DNA of 64,000 bases from Actinomycetospora termitidis (GTDB lineage Bacteria; Actinomycetota; Actinomycetes; Mycobacteriales; Pseudonocardiaceae), in NCBI RefSeq assembly GCF_030286555.1, contig NZ_JASVWF010000001.1, forward strand, positions 620,001-684,000, in the 5' to 3' direction. A program made the translations under genes and the position numbers. Each line of letters opens with the position of its first letter. Positions within the stretch are counted from its first letter, which is position 1. Below, piece after piece: positions 1 to 8,439 of this stretch. The notes under the pieces were generated by a model that searched no databases, was not told the origin of the DNA, and saw only the letters and a program-made list of their open reading frames with translations.

Positions 1-99
1 TCTATGGTCCTGACGTCGTACCAGGGAAGCCGTAGGTTTCTCGAAGGAGACGCCGGGCACAGGAGTGACACGACCTGTCGTCGGGAAGGGACGTGCCCC

Positions 100-1320
100 A
101 TGGCCATCGAGACTCCGATCGCCGATCCGTCGGGGGCGCCGCACCAGCTGACCGAGGCGCTGGGCACCGACTACTTCTCGGTGCGCTCCCGCTTCACCCC
201 GAAGCAGTGGGACACGTTCATGGCGGTGCGACGGTTCGTCGACCACGAGGTGCTGCCCGCGGCATCGGAGGCCTGGGACGCGGCGCAGATGTCGTGGGAC
301 GTGATCAACAAGCTGCCGCCACTCGGCATCGTCGGTGACGACATCGCGGGCAACGGCTGCCCGGGGCTCGACCCGTTGTCGTGCGGCCTGGTGGCGATGG
401 AGCTCGCTCGCGGCGACGGCAGCCTCGCCACCTTCTTCGCGGTGCAGTCCGGACTGGCCATGAAGGCCATCGACATGCTCGGGTCGGACGAGCAGCGGGC
501 GCGGTTCCTGCCGGGCATGGCGCGCCTGGAGACGATCGGTGCCTTCGGACTGACCGAGCCCGACCACGGGTCCGACTCGGTGGCGCTCGAGACCACGGCG
601 CGCCGGGACGGCGACGACTGGATCCTCGACGGGGCGAAGCGGTGGATCGGCAACGGGTCGGTCGCGCACCGCACCGTGGTCTGGGCCCGCAACACCGACT
701 CGGGGGACGTGCACGGCTTCGTCGTCGACACCACGACCCCGGGCTACGAGGCGTCGGTGATCCCGCGCAAGGGGTCGATGCGGTCGGTGTGGCAGGCCGA
801 CATCCGCCTCGACGGCGTCCGCGTCCCCGAGTCCGACCGGCTGCCCGGCGCGGAGACCTTCCGCGACACCGGCCGCGTCCTCGCGACCACGCGCGGCACG
901 TGCGCGTGGATCGCGCTGGGGCACGCGACCGCGGGCTACGACGCCGCACTGCGCTACACCCTCGAGCGCACACAGTTCGGCAAGCCGCTCGCCGCACTCC
1001 AGATCGTCCAGCAGCGGCTGGTGAAGATGCTCGCCGAGCTGACCGGCATGCAGCTCTACTGCATACAGATCGCCGGGCTCGCCGAGCAGGGCGACATCTC
1101 CCCGACCATCGCCGGGCTGGCGAAGATGAACAACACCTCGAAGGCGCGCTGGATCCTGTCCGAGGCCCGCGACCTGCTGGGCGGCAACGGCATCCTGCTC
1201 GACAACCACGTCATGCGGCACATGGCCGACATCGAGTCGGTGCACACCTTCGAGGGCACCGAGACGATCCAGACGCTCATCGTCGGGCGGGAGATCACCG
1301 GGCTGTCGGCCTTCACCTGA
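100..1320 (+). CDS. Acyl-CoA dehydrogenase, glutaryl-CoA dehydrogenase-like
   Basis: Predicted FAD-dependent acyl-CoA dehydrogenase of 406 aa, oxidising a CoA thioester in the cytoplasm and passing electrons to ETF. Seen: the family motif LTEPDHGSD near residue 151, an RxQFGKPLA helix near 290, and HTFEGTETIQ near 382, where the Glu of FEGT (about residue 385) aligns with the catalytic base of glutaryl-CoA dehydrogenases; the C-terminus GREITGLSAF is also typical of that subgroup. The frame stays open upstream to base 4, but the ATG at 100 follows a GGGAAGGG box at 84-90 and gives the usual family length. Glutaryl-CoA is the best substrate guess, but no lysine-degradation genes are adjacent, so the substrate is unproven. 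Confidence 0.9.
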   Translation: MAIETPIADPSGAPHQLTEALGTDYFSVRSRFTPKQWDTFMAVRRFVDHEVLPAASEAWDAAQMSWDVINKLPPLGIVGDDIAGNGCPGLDPLSCGLVAMELARGDGSLATFFAVQSGLAMKAIDMLGSDEQRARFLPGMARLETIGAFGLTEPDHGSDSVALETTARRDGDDWILDGAKRWIGNGSVAHRTVVWARNTDSGDVHGFVVDTTTPGYEASVIPRKGSMRSVWQADIRLDGVRVPESDRLPGAETFRDTGRVLATTRGTCAWIALGHATAGYDAALRYTLERTQFGKPLAALQIVQQRLVKMLAELTGMQLYCIQIAGLAEQGDISPTIAGLAKMNNTSKARWILSEARDLLGGNGILLDNHVMRHMADIESVHTFEGTETIQTLIVGREITGLSAFT

Positions 1321-1326
1321 GTCGGG

Positions 1327-2028
1327 TCACCGCCACCACTTCGGGCCCTTCACCTCGACCGACCCGAGGGCGACCTTCCCGGTCACGACGACGTGCGGGC
1401 GACCGGAGGCCCGCCCACCGCGCCGCTTGTCCTCGACGCTGCCCGCGGTCGCCGTGACGCCGTCGAGCGAGGCGCTGGCGGTCTCGGGCAACCGCAGCTC
1501 GACCGAGCCGAGGGTCATGTCGACGTCGATCTCCACGACGTCGTGATCGACGACCGCCTCGGTGAGGTCCAGCTCGGCCGAACCCATCCACCCGTCGATC
1601 TCGAGGCGACGCGGGACCGCCCACGCGCCCGAGCGCTTCACCGACGAGAGGGTGGCGTGCAGCGCGACGGTGCCGCTGGTGTCGCCTCCGGCGTAGGGGT
1701 CGCGCGGCGCCTGCCGACGCTCCCGGGACTCGGCCTCGGTGCGGGCGCGGGCCCGGTCCGGGTGCTCGAGCGGCAGGTCGAGCACGAGGGTGTTCAGCTC
1801 GCGGCGGGTGCGGGCGGCGATGGCGAGCCCGGAGCGGCGGTCGAACTCCAGGGTGTCGACGAGCCCGCGGTTCACCGCGTCCTGGAGCAGACCGACGATG
1901 TGCTCCCGGTCGTCGTGGCCGACGGGGAGGTCGGCCGGTGAGGGCGGCAGCTCCTCCCCGGCCGGCGGGCGAGGCCGGTCCTGCGGGGCCTCGCTACTGG
2001 TGGTCTCGGTGCTGGTCTGCTCGTCCAT
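1327..2028 (-). CDS. DUF1707 domain-containing protein
   Basis: Predicted 233-aa cytoplasmic protein. The N-terminal 50 residues are Pro/Glu-rich and probably disordered. Residues about 45-100 (VGHDDREHIVGLLQDAVNRG...LEFDRRSGLAIAARTRRELNTLVLDLP) match the DUF1707 pattern of actinobacterial proteins, in which a short helical domain precedes a beta-rich C-terminal domain. The C-terminal half repeats GSxEL/GSVE-type strands (MGSAELDL, LGSVELRL, AGSVED, LGSVEV), suggesting a beta-solenoid-like fold. No transmembrane segment is visible. The ATG at 2028 has a GAGGG box about 8 bases upstream and is preferred over the longer open frame. Function is unknown; DUF1707 proteins are often discussed as cell-envelope stress or regulatory proteins. 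Confidence 0.8.
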   Translation of the reverse strand: MDEQTSTETTSSEAPQDRPRPPAGEELPPSPADLPVGHDDREHIVGLLQDAVNRGLVDTLEFDRRSGLAIAARTRRELNTLVLDLPLEHPDRARARTEAESRERRQAPRDPYAGGDTSGTVALHATLSSVKRSGAWAVPRRLEIDGWMGSAELDLTEAVVDHDVVEIDVDMTLGSVELRLPETASASLDGVTATAGSVEDKRRGGRASGRPHVVVTGKVALGSVEVKGPKWWR

Positions 2029-2284
2029 ACGCACACCCTCCCGTCCGGGGACACGGCGCACCTCGGGGTCGGACCCTGAACTCCCTCCGGGCCGATCGGG
2101 TTCTCTCGCTGCGTCTCGGAGATGCCGTAGACCGCGGTGGAGAAGAGGAGAGACACGGACGAGTGGCGGTTGCGTGCAACCGACTAACACTTGCGGGGGT
2201 GACGACGATGACAGCGATGTAGCCCGTTCGGCCCAGTGCACCGCCGCCGTCCGTCGGGTCCCGTCCCTTCCCGAGGAGTCCGCC

Positions 2285-2620
2285 GTGCCCGTTCCCGCCC
2301 GTGGCCCCCGCAGCACCGTCGCCCGTGTGCCGCATCCCGCCGTCCCGGCCGCCCGCCGGTCGCCCGAGGAGGCGGCCGCGGCGGTGAGCCCCCGTGACCG
2401 CGCCGTCCTCATGGCGGTCGCCGCCGGACGCTGCACCATGGGCCCCGAGCAGGGCGAGGGCCTCATGGTCGACGGGCGGCCGTGCTCGGACCAGTTCGCC
2501 GGCCACCGTCTGGTCCGGGCGGGCCTGGTGCGTCTCGTCGCCCAGCCGCCCGGACGGCCGAGCACCGTCGTCCTCTCGCCCGCCGGCGTCGCCCTGCTCG
2601 GGCTGCCGATCACCGTGTGA
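2285..2620 (+). CDS. Small winged-helix-like protein
   Basis: Unrecognised 111-aa protein starting with GTG at 2285, transcribed divergently from the DUF1707 gene. After a Pro/Arg-rich leader of about 30 residues, SPRDRAVLMAVAAGRCTM, then GHRLVRAGLVRL, then STVVLSPAGVALLG resemble the helix, recognition helix and wing/last-helix order of small winged-helix proteins; the LSPAG ending is common in MarR/PadR-like domains. No second domain is present. A DNA-binding role is inference. Its 3' end overlaps the 3' end of the convergent P450 gene by 11 bp. The 256 bp upstream to 2029 form a divergent promoter region in which no consensus boxes could be assigned. Confidence 0.6.
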   Translation: MPVPARGPRSTVARVPHPAVPAARRSPEEAAAAVSPRDRAVLMAVAAGRCTMGPEQGEGLMVDGRPCSDQFAGHRLVRAGLVRLVAQPPGRPSTVVLSPAGVALLGLPITV

Positions 2621-3920
2621 CGGCCGTCCGACCCGGCTGGACCGGCATGTGCTCGTACCCGCGCAGGATGCGGGTCGGGCGGCGCACGGCATCGCCCGCC
2701 GGGGCGACGTGCGGGAAGCGCTCGAACAGCGCGCGCAGCGCGACCTCACCCTCCATGCGTGCGAGGGCCGCGCCCAGGCAGTAGTGGATACCGCTGGAGA
2801 AGGCCACGTGGTCGCGGGCGTTGGCCCGCCCGACGTCGAAGACGTCCGGGTCGGCGAACACCTCGGGGTCGCGGTTGGCGGCGGCGATGACGGTGACGAC
2901 GAGCGCGCCCGCGGGGATCTCGCGGCCGGCCAGCACGGTGTCGCGCCGGGCCCGCCGCGCGGTCCGCGAGACCGGCGACTCCATCCGCAGCATCTCGTCG
3001 ACCGCGTTCGCCCAGAGGGTCGGGTCGGCGGCGAGGCGCTCCCGCTGGTCGGGGTGGTCGAAGAGCAGGCGGCTCCCGTTGGCGATCAGGTTCACCGTGG
3101 TCTCGAACCCGGCGGCGAGCACCAGCAGGGCGGTCCCGACGAGCTCGCGCTCGGAGAGTCCCGACCCGTCGTCGTCGGTGGCGCTGACGAGGCCGGAGAG
3201 CAGGTCGTCCCCCGGCTCGGCCCGGAGCCGGCGCAGGTGCGCGGTCATCCACTCGTTCAGCGCCGCCACGTTGGTCTGGACCGTCGCCCAGCGGTGCCGC
3301 GGGAGACCGAGGTCCAGCGAGGCGGCCGCGCCGTCGCCCCAGGCGAGGAACTTCTCGCGCATCGAGGTCGGCACGCCGAGCATCTCGGAGATCACGGTGA
3401 CCGGCAGCAGGCTCGCGTAGCGGGACACGAGGTCCACCGGGCCGGAGTCGTCGGCGAGCCCGTCGAGCAGCTCGGCGGCGATCTCCTCGGTGCGCCCGCG
3501 CAGCGCCGCGACCCGCTTCGCCGTGAACGCCCGGGTCACCAGGCGGCGGTACCGGGTGTGCTCCGGGGCGTCGACGGCCAGCATCGACGGCGGGTCGATC
3601 GGCCCGGGGTGCGGCGGCGGCCCGGCCAGCCGCAGGGCCAGCCGCACCGGTGCCGGCATGGCGGAGTCCCGGTTCGCCACCCCGAGGTCGTCGCTGCGCA
3701 GCACCTCGGTGCACACGTCGTGGTGCACGGTGACCCGGGAGAACGCGCCGTGGGCGAACGGCCGCTCCGCGCGGAGCCGCTCGTACTGGGCGAAGGGGTC
3801 GACGCCCAGCTCGGAATCGAGCAGGAGCGCCGCGTCGGCATTGCCCCGGCGGGCCTGGCGTCGGATCGCGGTCCGCATGACCCCGTGCGTGGCCGCCCAC
3901 CGGAGGGTGTCCCGGATCAT
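2610..3920 (-). CDS. Cytochrome P450
   Basis: Predicted soluble bacterial class I P450 of 436 aa, using O2 and two electrons from a ferredoxin/reductase pair to hydroxylate a small substrate. Seen in order: I-helix AGFETT, where the acid/alcohol pair activates O2; the K-helix ExxR in EMLRMESP; the R of the meander region; and the haem loop FSSGIHYCLG near residue 375-385 with the axial Cys. No signal peptide or membrane anchor is present, as usual in bacteria. No ferredoxin gene lies next to it. ATG at 3920 is chosen; the frame opens further upstream, but that extension would cover the promoter shared with the divergent SRPBCC gene. Substrate cannot be read from the sequence. Confidence 0.92.
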   Translation of the reverse strand: MIRDTLRWAATHGVMRTAIRRQARRGNADAALLLDSELGVDPFAQYERLRAERPFAHGAFSRVTVHHDVCTEVLRSDDLGVANRDSAMPAPVRLALRLAGPPPHPGPIDPPSMLAVDAPEHTRYRRLVTRAFTAKRVAALRGRTEEIAAELLDGLADDSGPVDLVSRYASLLPVTVISEMLGVPTSMREKFLAWGDGAAASLDLGLPRHRWATVQTNVAALNEWMTAHLRRLRAEPGDDLLSGLVSATDDDGSGLSERELVGTALLVLAAGFETTVNLIANGSRLLFDHPDQRERLAADPTLWANAVDEMLRMESPVSRTARRARRDTVLAGREIPAGALVVTVIAAANRDPEVFADPDVFDVGRANARDHVAFSSGIHYCLGAALARMEGEVALRALFERFPHVAPAGDAVRRPTRILRGYEHMPVQPGRTAVTR

Positions 3921-3969
3921 GGCGTAGATGGTACGCGTCTGTACCTGTGGCGCGGGTACACCCCGCAGC

Positions 3970-4353
3970 GTGCGCACCACCGTCGCCGCCCGAGGCCCGC
4001 TGCCCGCCGACCAGGCGTGGGAGCGCTACGCCGACCTCGACGCCTGGCCGCGCTGGGCGCCCCAGCTGACGGGTGCGAGCGCGCCGTCGCGTCGACTCGT
4101 CCCGGGGCTGCAGGGGGTCGTGCGGGCCGTCGGGGTGGTGCACGTGCCGTTCGAGGTGCTGGCGGTCGACGAGGCGGCCCGCACGTGGTCCTGGCGGGTG
4201 CGGGTGGGCCCGGTCCGGCTCGTGCTGCACCACGGCGTCGAGGCCGACGGTGCCGGATCGCGCACCTGGCTCGTCACCGAGGGCCCCGCCGTCGTCGTCG
4301 CGCCCTACACGCCCCTGGCCCTCGTCGCGCTGCACTCCCTGGTGCGGCCGTGA
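3970..4353 (+). CDS. SRPBCC-family protein
   Basis: Predicted 127-aa single-domain START/SRPBCC-like protein. The pattern begins MRTTVAARGPLPADQAWERYADLDAWPRWAPQ, the usual first strand and helix with the W-RWAP signature, followed by alternating strands (VPFEVLAVDEAARTWSWRVRVG; RLVLHHGVEA). Such proteins bind hydrophobic ligands in a deep pocket. GTG at 3970 is preferred over the more upstream GTG in the track frame because it begins directly at the first predicted beta strand. Its stop codon overlaps the start of the next gene as GTGA, so the two are probably translationally coupled. The position opposite a P450 could hint at a shared hydrophobic substrate, but that is speculation. Confidence 0.75.
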   Translation: MRTTVAARGPLPADQAWERYADLDAWPRWAPQLTGASAPSRRLVPGLQGVVRAVGVVHVPFEVLAVDEAARTWSWRVRVGPVRLVLHHGVEADGAGSRTWLVTEGPAVVVAPYTPLALVALHSLVRP

Positions 4354-4880
4354 CCGCGTCGGAGCGCCTCGTGCTCGTCTCCGACACCCACGCCCGCACG
4401 ATCCCGGAGCAGGTCTGGGCCGCGGTGGACGACGCGGACCTCGTCGTGCACGCCGGCGACTGGACCGACGCCGCCACCGTCGACGCGTTCGAGGCCCGGG
4501 CACGACGGCTGGTCGCGTGCTGGGGCAACAACGACGGGCCCGAGCTCCGGGCCCGGATGCCCGAGGTCGCCCGGCTGGTGGTCGGGGGTCTCCGGGTCGC
4601 GGTGCTGCACGAGACCGGTGACGCCCGCGGGCGCGAGCGGCGCTGCGACGCGTGGTTCGGCCCGGGGTCCGACGACCCGGCCGACGTGGTGGTGTTCGGC
4701 CACAGCCACATCCCCTGGGACACCACGACCGCCGGTGGGGTGCGCCTGCTCAATCCCGGATCACCCACGGATCGGCGACGTCAACCCTTCTGTACCTTCA
4801 TGACGGGTGCCGTGCGCGACGGAGCGCTCGCCGTCACCCGCCACGACCTCCCGCCACGCCCCGCCCGAGGGACGCGATGA
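4350..4880 (+). CDS. YfcE/MJ0936-type metallophosphoesterase
   Basis: Predicted 176-aa calcineurin-like phosphodiesterase of the YfcE group. All metal-binding motifs are visible in order: SDTH at residues 11-14 (D-x-H), HAGDW near 36 (GD), WGNND near 62 (GN-H/D), HE in VAVLHETGD, and GHSH near 120, followed by the LLNPGSPTDRR tail typical of the group. Members hydrolyse phosphodiesters with Mn2+ or similar metals; the physiological substrate is usually unknown. The GTG start overlaps the previous stop codon by 4 bases. Between 4881 and 5209 there is no further gene on this strand. Confidence 0.88.
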   Translation: MTASERLVLVSDTHARTIPEQVWAAVDDADLVVHAGDWTDAATVDAFEARARRLVACWGNNDGPELRARMPEVARLVVGGLRVAVLHETGDARGRERRCDAWFGPGSDDPADVVVFGHSHIPWDTTTAGGVRLLNPGSPTDRRRQPFCTFMTGAVRDGALAVTRHDLPPRPARGTR

Positions 4881-5209
4881 TCACGCATCGTCACGTCATC
4901 TGTCCTGCTCCGGGTCGTCAAGACGGTGTGTGATCGGGGATCCGACCCGATTTCCGGCACCGGGGCAACGTCGGGGTGCTCCCGACCGTCCCCCTTCACG
5001 AGCACGGTCAGTGATGCCCGTACCGTTCTCCCGGCACCGCGCGTGCGGGGCGGATGCACGACGCGGGACACGGCGACGACCAGACGACGGGAGGACGGCG
5101 ACCGGCAGGCGCCCCGACTCGGGGCGGTGCGCCGAACGCCACGAACGACGAGGTACCCAGGGACAGCTCGAGTCGCTCCCCGATCCTTGCCTTCGAGACG
5201 AAACGGCCG
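4881..5209. other. Long leader/intergenic region upstream of the glycosyltransferase
   Basis: About 330 bases with no convincing gene. The downstream glycosyltransferase frame stays open from 5054, so an N-terminal extension of 52 residues (Gly/Arg/Thr-rich, without a recognisable domain) cannot be excluded. A short inverted repeat (ATCGGG...CCCGAT near 4936-4954) is present but weak. No known riboswitch could be recognised by eye, and no clear -10/-35 pair was found. Confidence 0.4.
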
Positions 5210-8200
5210 ATGACGCTTCTAGCCGAGAGACCTGCCGACGAGGTCGACGAGAGCGAACTCGTCGTCGGTCGTCGCATCCAGGAGTTCTCGCAGCTCGCCG
5301 GACCGGTCCGGGAGCTGGACGGGGACGGCAGCGACTACCGCGTCTCCTACCGCGGGGTCGACGCCGTGCACGGCAAGGGCCGTGTCTGGCGCTCCCTCCT
5401 CGTCGCCGGCCTGAACTTCGCGTTCGAGGCGCTCTTCTTCCTCTGGCTGCTGCACCCGTCGCACCGCCCCGGGATCGACCCGAACGCTCCGGTGTTCGCG
5501 ACCTACGCGAACTGGGTCGTCATCGGCTCCATCGGCCTGATGGAGCTGCTGCGGCTGATCAACGTCTTCTCGTTGTCGCTCGCCTCGGTGATCTCCCGCG
5601 ATCCCGTCCCGGTGCCTCCGGTGGCGAACCAGCGGATCGCCTTCCTGACGACGATCGTGCCGAGCAAGGAACCCATCGACGTCGTCCGCGGGACGCTGCA
5701 GGCCGCCCTGCGCATCCGCTACCAGGGCATCCTCGACGTCTGGATCCTCGACGAGGGCGACGACCCGGCGGTGCGGGCGATGTGCCGCGAGCTCGGCGTC
5801 AACCACTTCACCCGCAAGGGCATCGAGAAGTACAACCGCAAGAAGGGCGCCTTCAAGGCGAAGACGAAGCACGGCAACTACAACGCCTGGGTCGCGGAGC
5901 ACGGGGACTCCTACGAGATCTTCCTGTCCGTCGACCCGGACCACGTGCCGCTGCCGAACTACGCCGAGCGCATCCTCGGCTACTTCCGCGACCAGGACGT
6001 CGCCTTCGTCGTCGGGCCCCAGTGCTACGCGAACGACGAGACCTTCGTGACCCGCGCCGCGGAGTCCCAGCAGTTCCCGTTCCACTCGCTGATCCAGCGC
6101 GCGGCGAACCGCTACAACGCCGCCATGCTGGTCGGCACGAACAACGCCATGCGGATCAGCGCGCTCAAGGGCATCGGCGGGCTGTCCGACTCGGTCACCG
6201 AGGACATGGCGACCGGGCTGAAGTTCCACGTCCGCCGCAACCCGCAGACGAAGGCCCGCTGGAAGTCGGTCTACACGCCCGACGTCCTCGCCGTCGGTGA
6301 GGGCCCCTCGTCGTGGGGTGACTTCTTCAGCCAGCAGATGCGGTGGTCCCGGGGCACCTTCGAGGTCCTGCTGACCGAGTTCTGGCGGCGCCTGCCGCTG
6401 CTCTCGCCGGGGCGCGCGCTGCACTACATCCTCATCACGACGTTCTACCCGTCGATGGCGATCGGCTGGGTCCTCGGCGCGGTCAACGCGGTGCTCTTCC
6501 TCGCGCTCGGCGTGCAGGGCGTCGTCGTGCCCGTCCAGCTCTGGCTCGCGCTGTACGTCGACGCCACGGCGTTCCAGCTCTGGGTCTACCTGCGCAACCG
6601 CCGCTACAACGTCAGCCCCTACGAGGCCGAGGGCTCCTCGGGCGTCAAGGGCATGCTGATGTCGATCTTCGCGTCGCCGATCTTCGCCGCCTCGCTCATC
6701 GCGACGCTGCTCCGGCTGCCGGCGAAGTTCGTGGTCACGCCCAAGGGCCTCTCCTCGAGCGCCGACCACATCCTCACGTTCCGCCGCCACCTGCAGTGGG
6801 CGGTGCTGCTGCTCGGCGCCATCGTCACGTCGATCTTCATGGGCTACGCGACGCCCGCGGTGCTGCTGTGGCCGGCCGTGGCGCTCTGCGCCTGCCTCGC
6901 GCCGCCGGCGCTGTGGGTCGTGGAGCGCGTCGTCGGTCGCCAGCCGGTGATCACGGCCGAGCCGACCCGCACCTCCACCGGCCGGACCGGCATCACCACC
7001 GAGTCGCTCCAGCGCGCCGCGCTCGACGCGATGATCGCGGAGGGCCCGGCGTCCGCACCGTTCCGTTCGCCGCTGGTCGGCAAGCTCCCCGAGGGCTGGA
7101 TCCGCTCCGGTGGGGACCGCCAGCCGGTCGCCGCCACGGCCGTCGTCGGGGCCGACCGGGGCGGACGCACGGAGGCCGTCGTGCCGCGGGACGGTGGCGG
7201 CGACCGCTACCGCCCCCTGCCGCCCGGCTGGGTGCGCCAGGGTGAGGCGCCGGCCGGACCCGCACCGGTGTCCCCGGCCGTCGGGACCCCCTCGCCGGGC
7301 CCGCGCCCGCCGTCCCCCGGCCCGCGCCCGACCCCACGGCCGACCGCCGACGGTGCTCCGCGCCCGGGAGGACCTCGCCCGCACCCCGGGCCGGCGCAGC
7401 CGCCCGTGACGCCGGGGCAGCCGGCTGCGGCGCAGGCCACCGGCCAGCCGGGCCAGCCGGGCCAGCCGGCCGCCGGCACGCCGGGGCAGCAGAACGGTCA
7501 GCCGGGTCCCGCGGCGCGTCCCGGCGGGCCGGCAAAGCGTCCGACGCCGGTTCCCCGCACGGGGACACCGCGCCCCGGTCCGCAGCCCGGTCAGCCCGTG
7601 CCGCCCGCTCCCGGCCAGCCGCCGCAGGCCGACCGGCCGGCCGCCGAGCAGCCCGGTCCGGGACGTCCCCGCCCGACGCCGCCCCGGCCGGAACAGGCCC
7701 GCCCGGACCAGGCCCGCCCGGACCAGGCTCGTCCGGATCAGGCTCGTCCGGATCAGGCCCGGCCCGAGAAGCCCGCGGCCGAGATGCCTCGCCTGCGTCC
7801 GGCTCCCGCACCCGGGACGACGCCCGAGGCGCCGTCCGAGACGGCGGCGACGGTGCACCGCAACGGGATCGCGCCGCCCGAGCGCCGGTCGCGGCCCGCG
7901 GCGGAGGGTCGTCCCGCGGCCGCCGCCCGCCCGACGCAGAACGGTGCCTCGAACGGTGCGGCCGTGAACGGTGCGGCTCCGAAGAGTACGGCTCCGAAGA
8001 GTGCGGCTCCGAAGAGTGCGGCTCCGAACGGCGTCGTGACGAACGGTGCCTCGGCGGACAGCGGCCCGGAGAACGGGACGAACGGGGTCCGGCACACCGT
8101 GGTCTCACCGGTCGGCGGCGACGATGCCGACGGGCACGACGACGGCCTGACGACGAGCGAGCGTGCCCTGCACGCGTCGACCGTCGCCGTCCGGGTCGTC

Positions 8201-8284
8201 GCGCTCGCCGCCGTGGCGCCGCCCGCCGGGCGGCCGGACGACGCACGTCGCGTCCGCCGGCCGGAGCAGACGGAAGCGAGCTGA
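5210..8284 (+). CDS. Cellulose-synthase-like family 2 glycosyltransferase with long Pro-rich tail
   Basis: Predicted 1024-aa processive inner-membrane beta-glycosyltransferase (CslA/BcsA-like). Two membrane helices (around residues 65-85 and 98-120) precede a GT2 domain with the full D, D, D, Q-x-x-RW set: DEGDD near 181, VDPDHV near 242, SVTED near 331 and QQMRWSRG near 375. Five or so membrane helices follow (about 415-590). The last 430 residues are a Pro/Ala/Gly/Gln-rich, presumably disordered tail containing five tandem ARPDQ-like pentapeptides and APKS repeats. The next gene is a GH6 hydrolase, as in Streptomyces csl loci, but a GlxA-type copper oxidase is absent. ATG 5210 lacks a strong ribosome site, so the start is uncertain; product is probably a beta-1,4-glucan. 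Confidence 0.88.
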   Translation: MTLLAERPADEVDESELVVGRRIQEFSQLAGPVRELDGDGSDYRVSYRGVDAVHGKGRVWRSLLVAGLNFAFEALFFLWLLHPSHRPGIDPNAPVFATYANWVVIGSIGLMELLRLINVFSLSLASVISRDPVPVPPVANQRIAFLTTIVPSKEPIDVVRGTLQAALRIRYQGILDVWILDEGDDPAVRAMCRELGVNHFTRKGIEKYNRKKGAFKAKTKHGNYNAWVAEHGDSYEIFLSVDPDHVPLPNYAERILGYFRDQDVAFVVGPQCYANDETFVTRAAESQQFPFHSLIQRAANRYNAAMLVGTNNAMRISALKGIGGLSDSVTEDMATGLKFHVRRNPQTKARWKSVYTPDVLAVGEGPSSWGDFFSQQMRWSRGTFEVLLTEFWRRLPLLSPGRALHYILITTFYPSMAIGWVLGAVNAVLFLALGVQGVVVPVQLWLALYVDATAFQLWVYLRNRRYNVSPYEAEGSSGVKGMLMSIFASPIFAASLIATLLRLPAKFVVTPKGLSSSADHILTFRRHLQWAVLLLGAIVTSIFMGYATPAVLLWPAVALCACLAPPALWVVERVVGRQPVITAEPTRTSTGRTGITTESLQRAALDAMIAEGPASAPFRSPLVGKLPEGWIRSGGDRQPVAATAVVGADRGGRTEAVVPRDGGGDRYRPLPPGWVRQGEAPAGPAPVSPAVGTPSPGPRPPSPGPRPTPRPTADGAPRPGGPRPHPGPAQPPVTPGQPAAAQATGQPGQPGQPAAGTPGQQNGQPGPAARPGGPAKRPTPVPRTGTPRPGPQPGQPVPPAPGQPPQADRPAAEQPGPGRPRPTPPRPEQARPDQARPDQARPDQARPDQARPEKPAAEMPRLRPAPAPGTTPEAPSETAATVHRNGIAPPERRSRPAAEGRPAAAARPTQNGASNGAAVNGAAPKSTAPKSAAPKSAAPNGVVTNGASADSGPENGTNGVRHTVVSPVGGDDADGHDDGLTTSERALHASTVAVRVVALAAVAPPAGRPDDARRVRRPEQTEAS
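7686..7770 (+). repeat. 15-bp in-frame minisatellite in glycosyltransferase tail
   Basis: Tandem 15-base units encode (E/D)QARP pentapeptides. Two units use the codons GCC CGC CCG GAC CAG and the next two use GCT CGT CCG GAT CAG, so the block looks like two successive duplications rather than selection on each unit. It lies in the low-complexity C-terminal tail, where copy-number change would not break the frame. Confidence 0.8.
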
Positions 8285-8439
8285 TCCGTTCGGTCGCCGC
8301 GTGCGAAGACCGACGGGTACCTCGGCCGGGAGCAGGGGTGCGAGCGGGTCACATCGAGGTGGATGGGACTCTGAGCGGCAGGACTCGACCACGCCGCCGA
8401 CCGGCGGCGACGAACGGACACCGGGGGTGGCTCGGCAGG

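Noticed and set aside
2394-4349. 828-codon open frame running into the phosphodiesterase
   Set aside because: It is antisense to the P450 and only its last 177 codons, from GTG 4350, are a real gene.
4881-5209. Riboswitch before the glycosyltransferase
   Set aside because: No known riboswitch core (for example cyclic di-GMP, cyclic di-AMP or cobalamin) could be recognised by eye.
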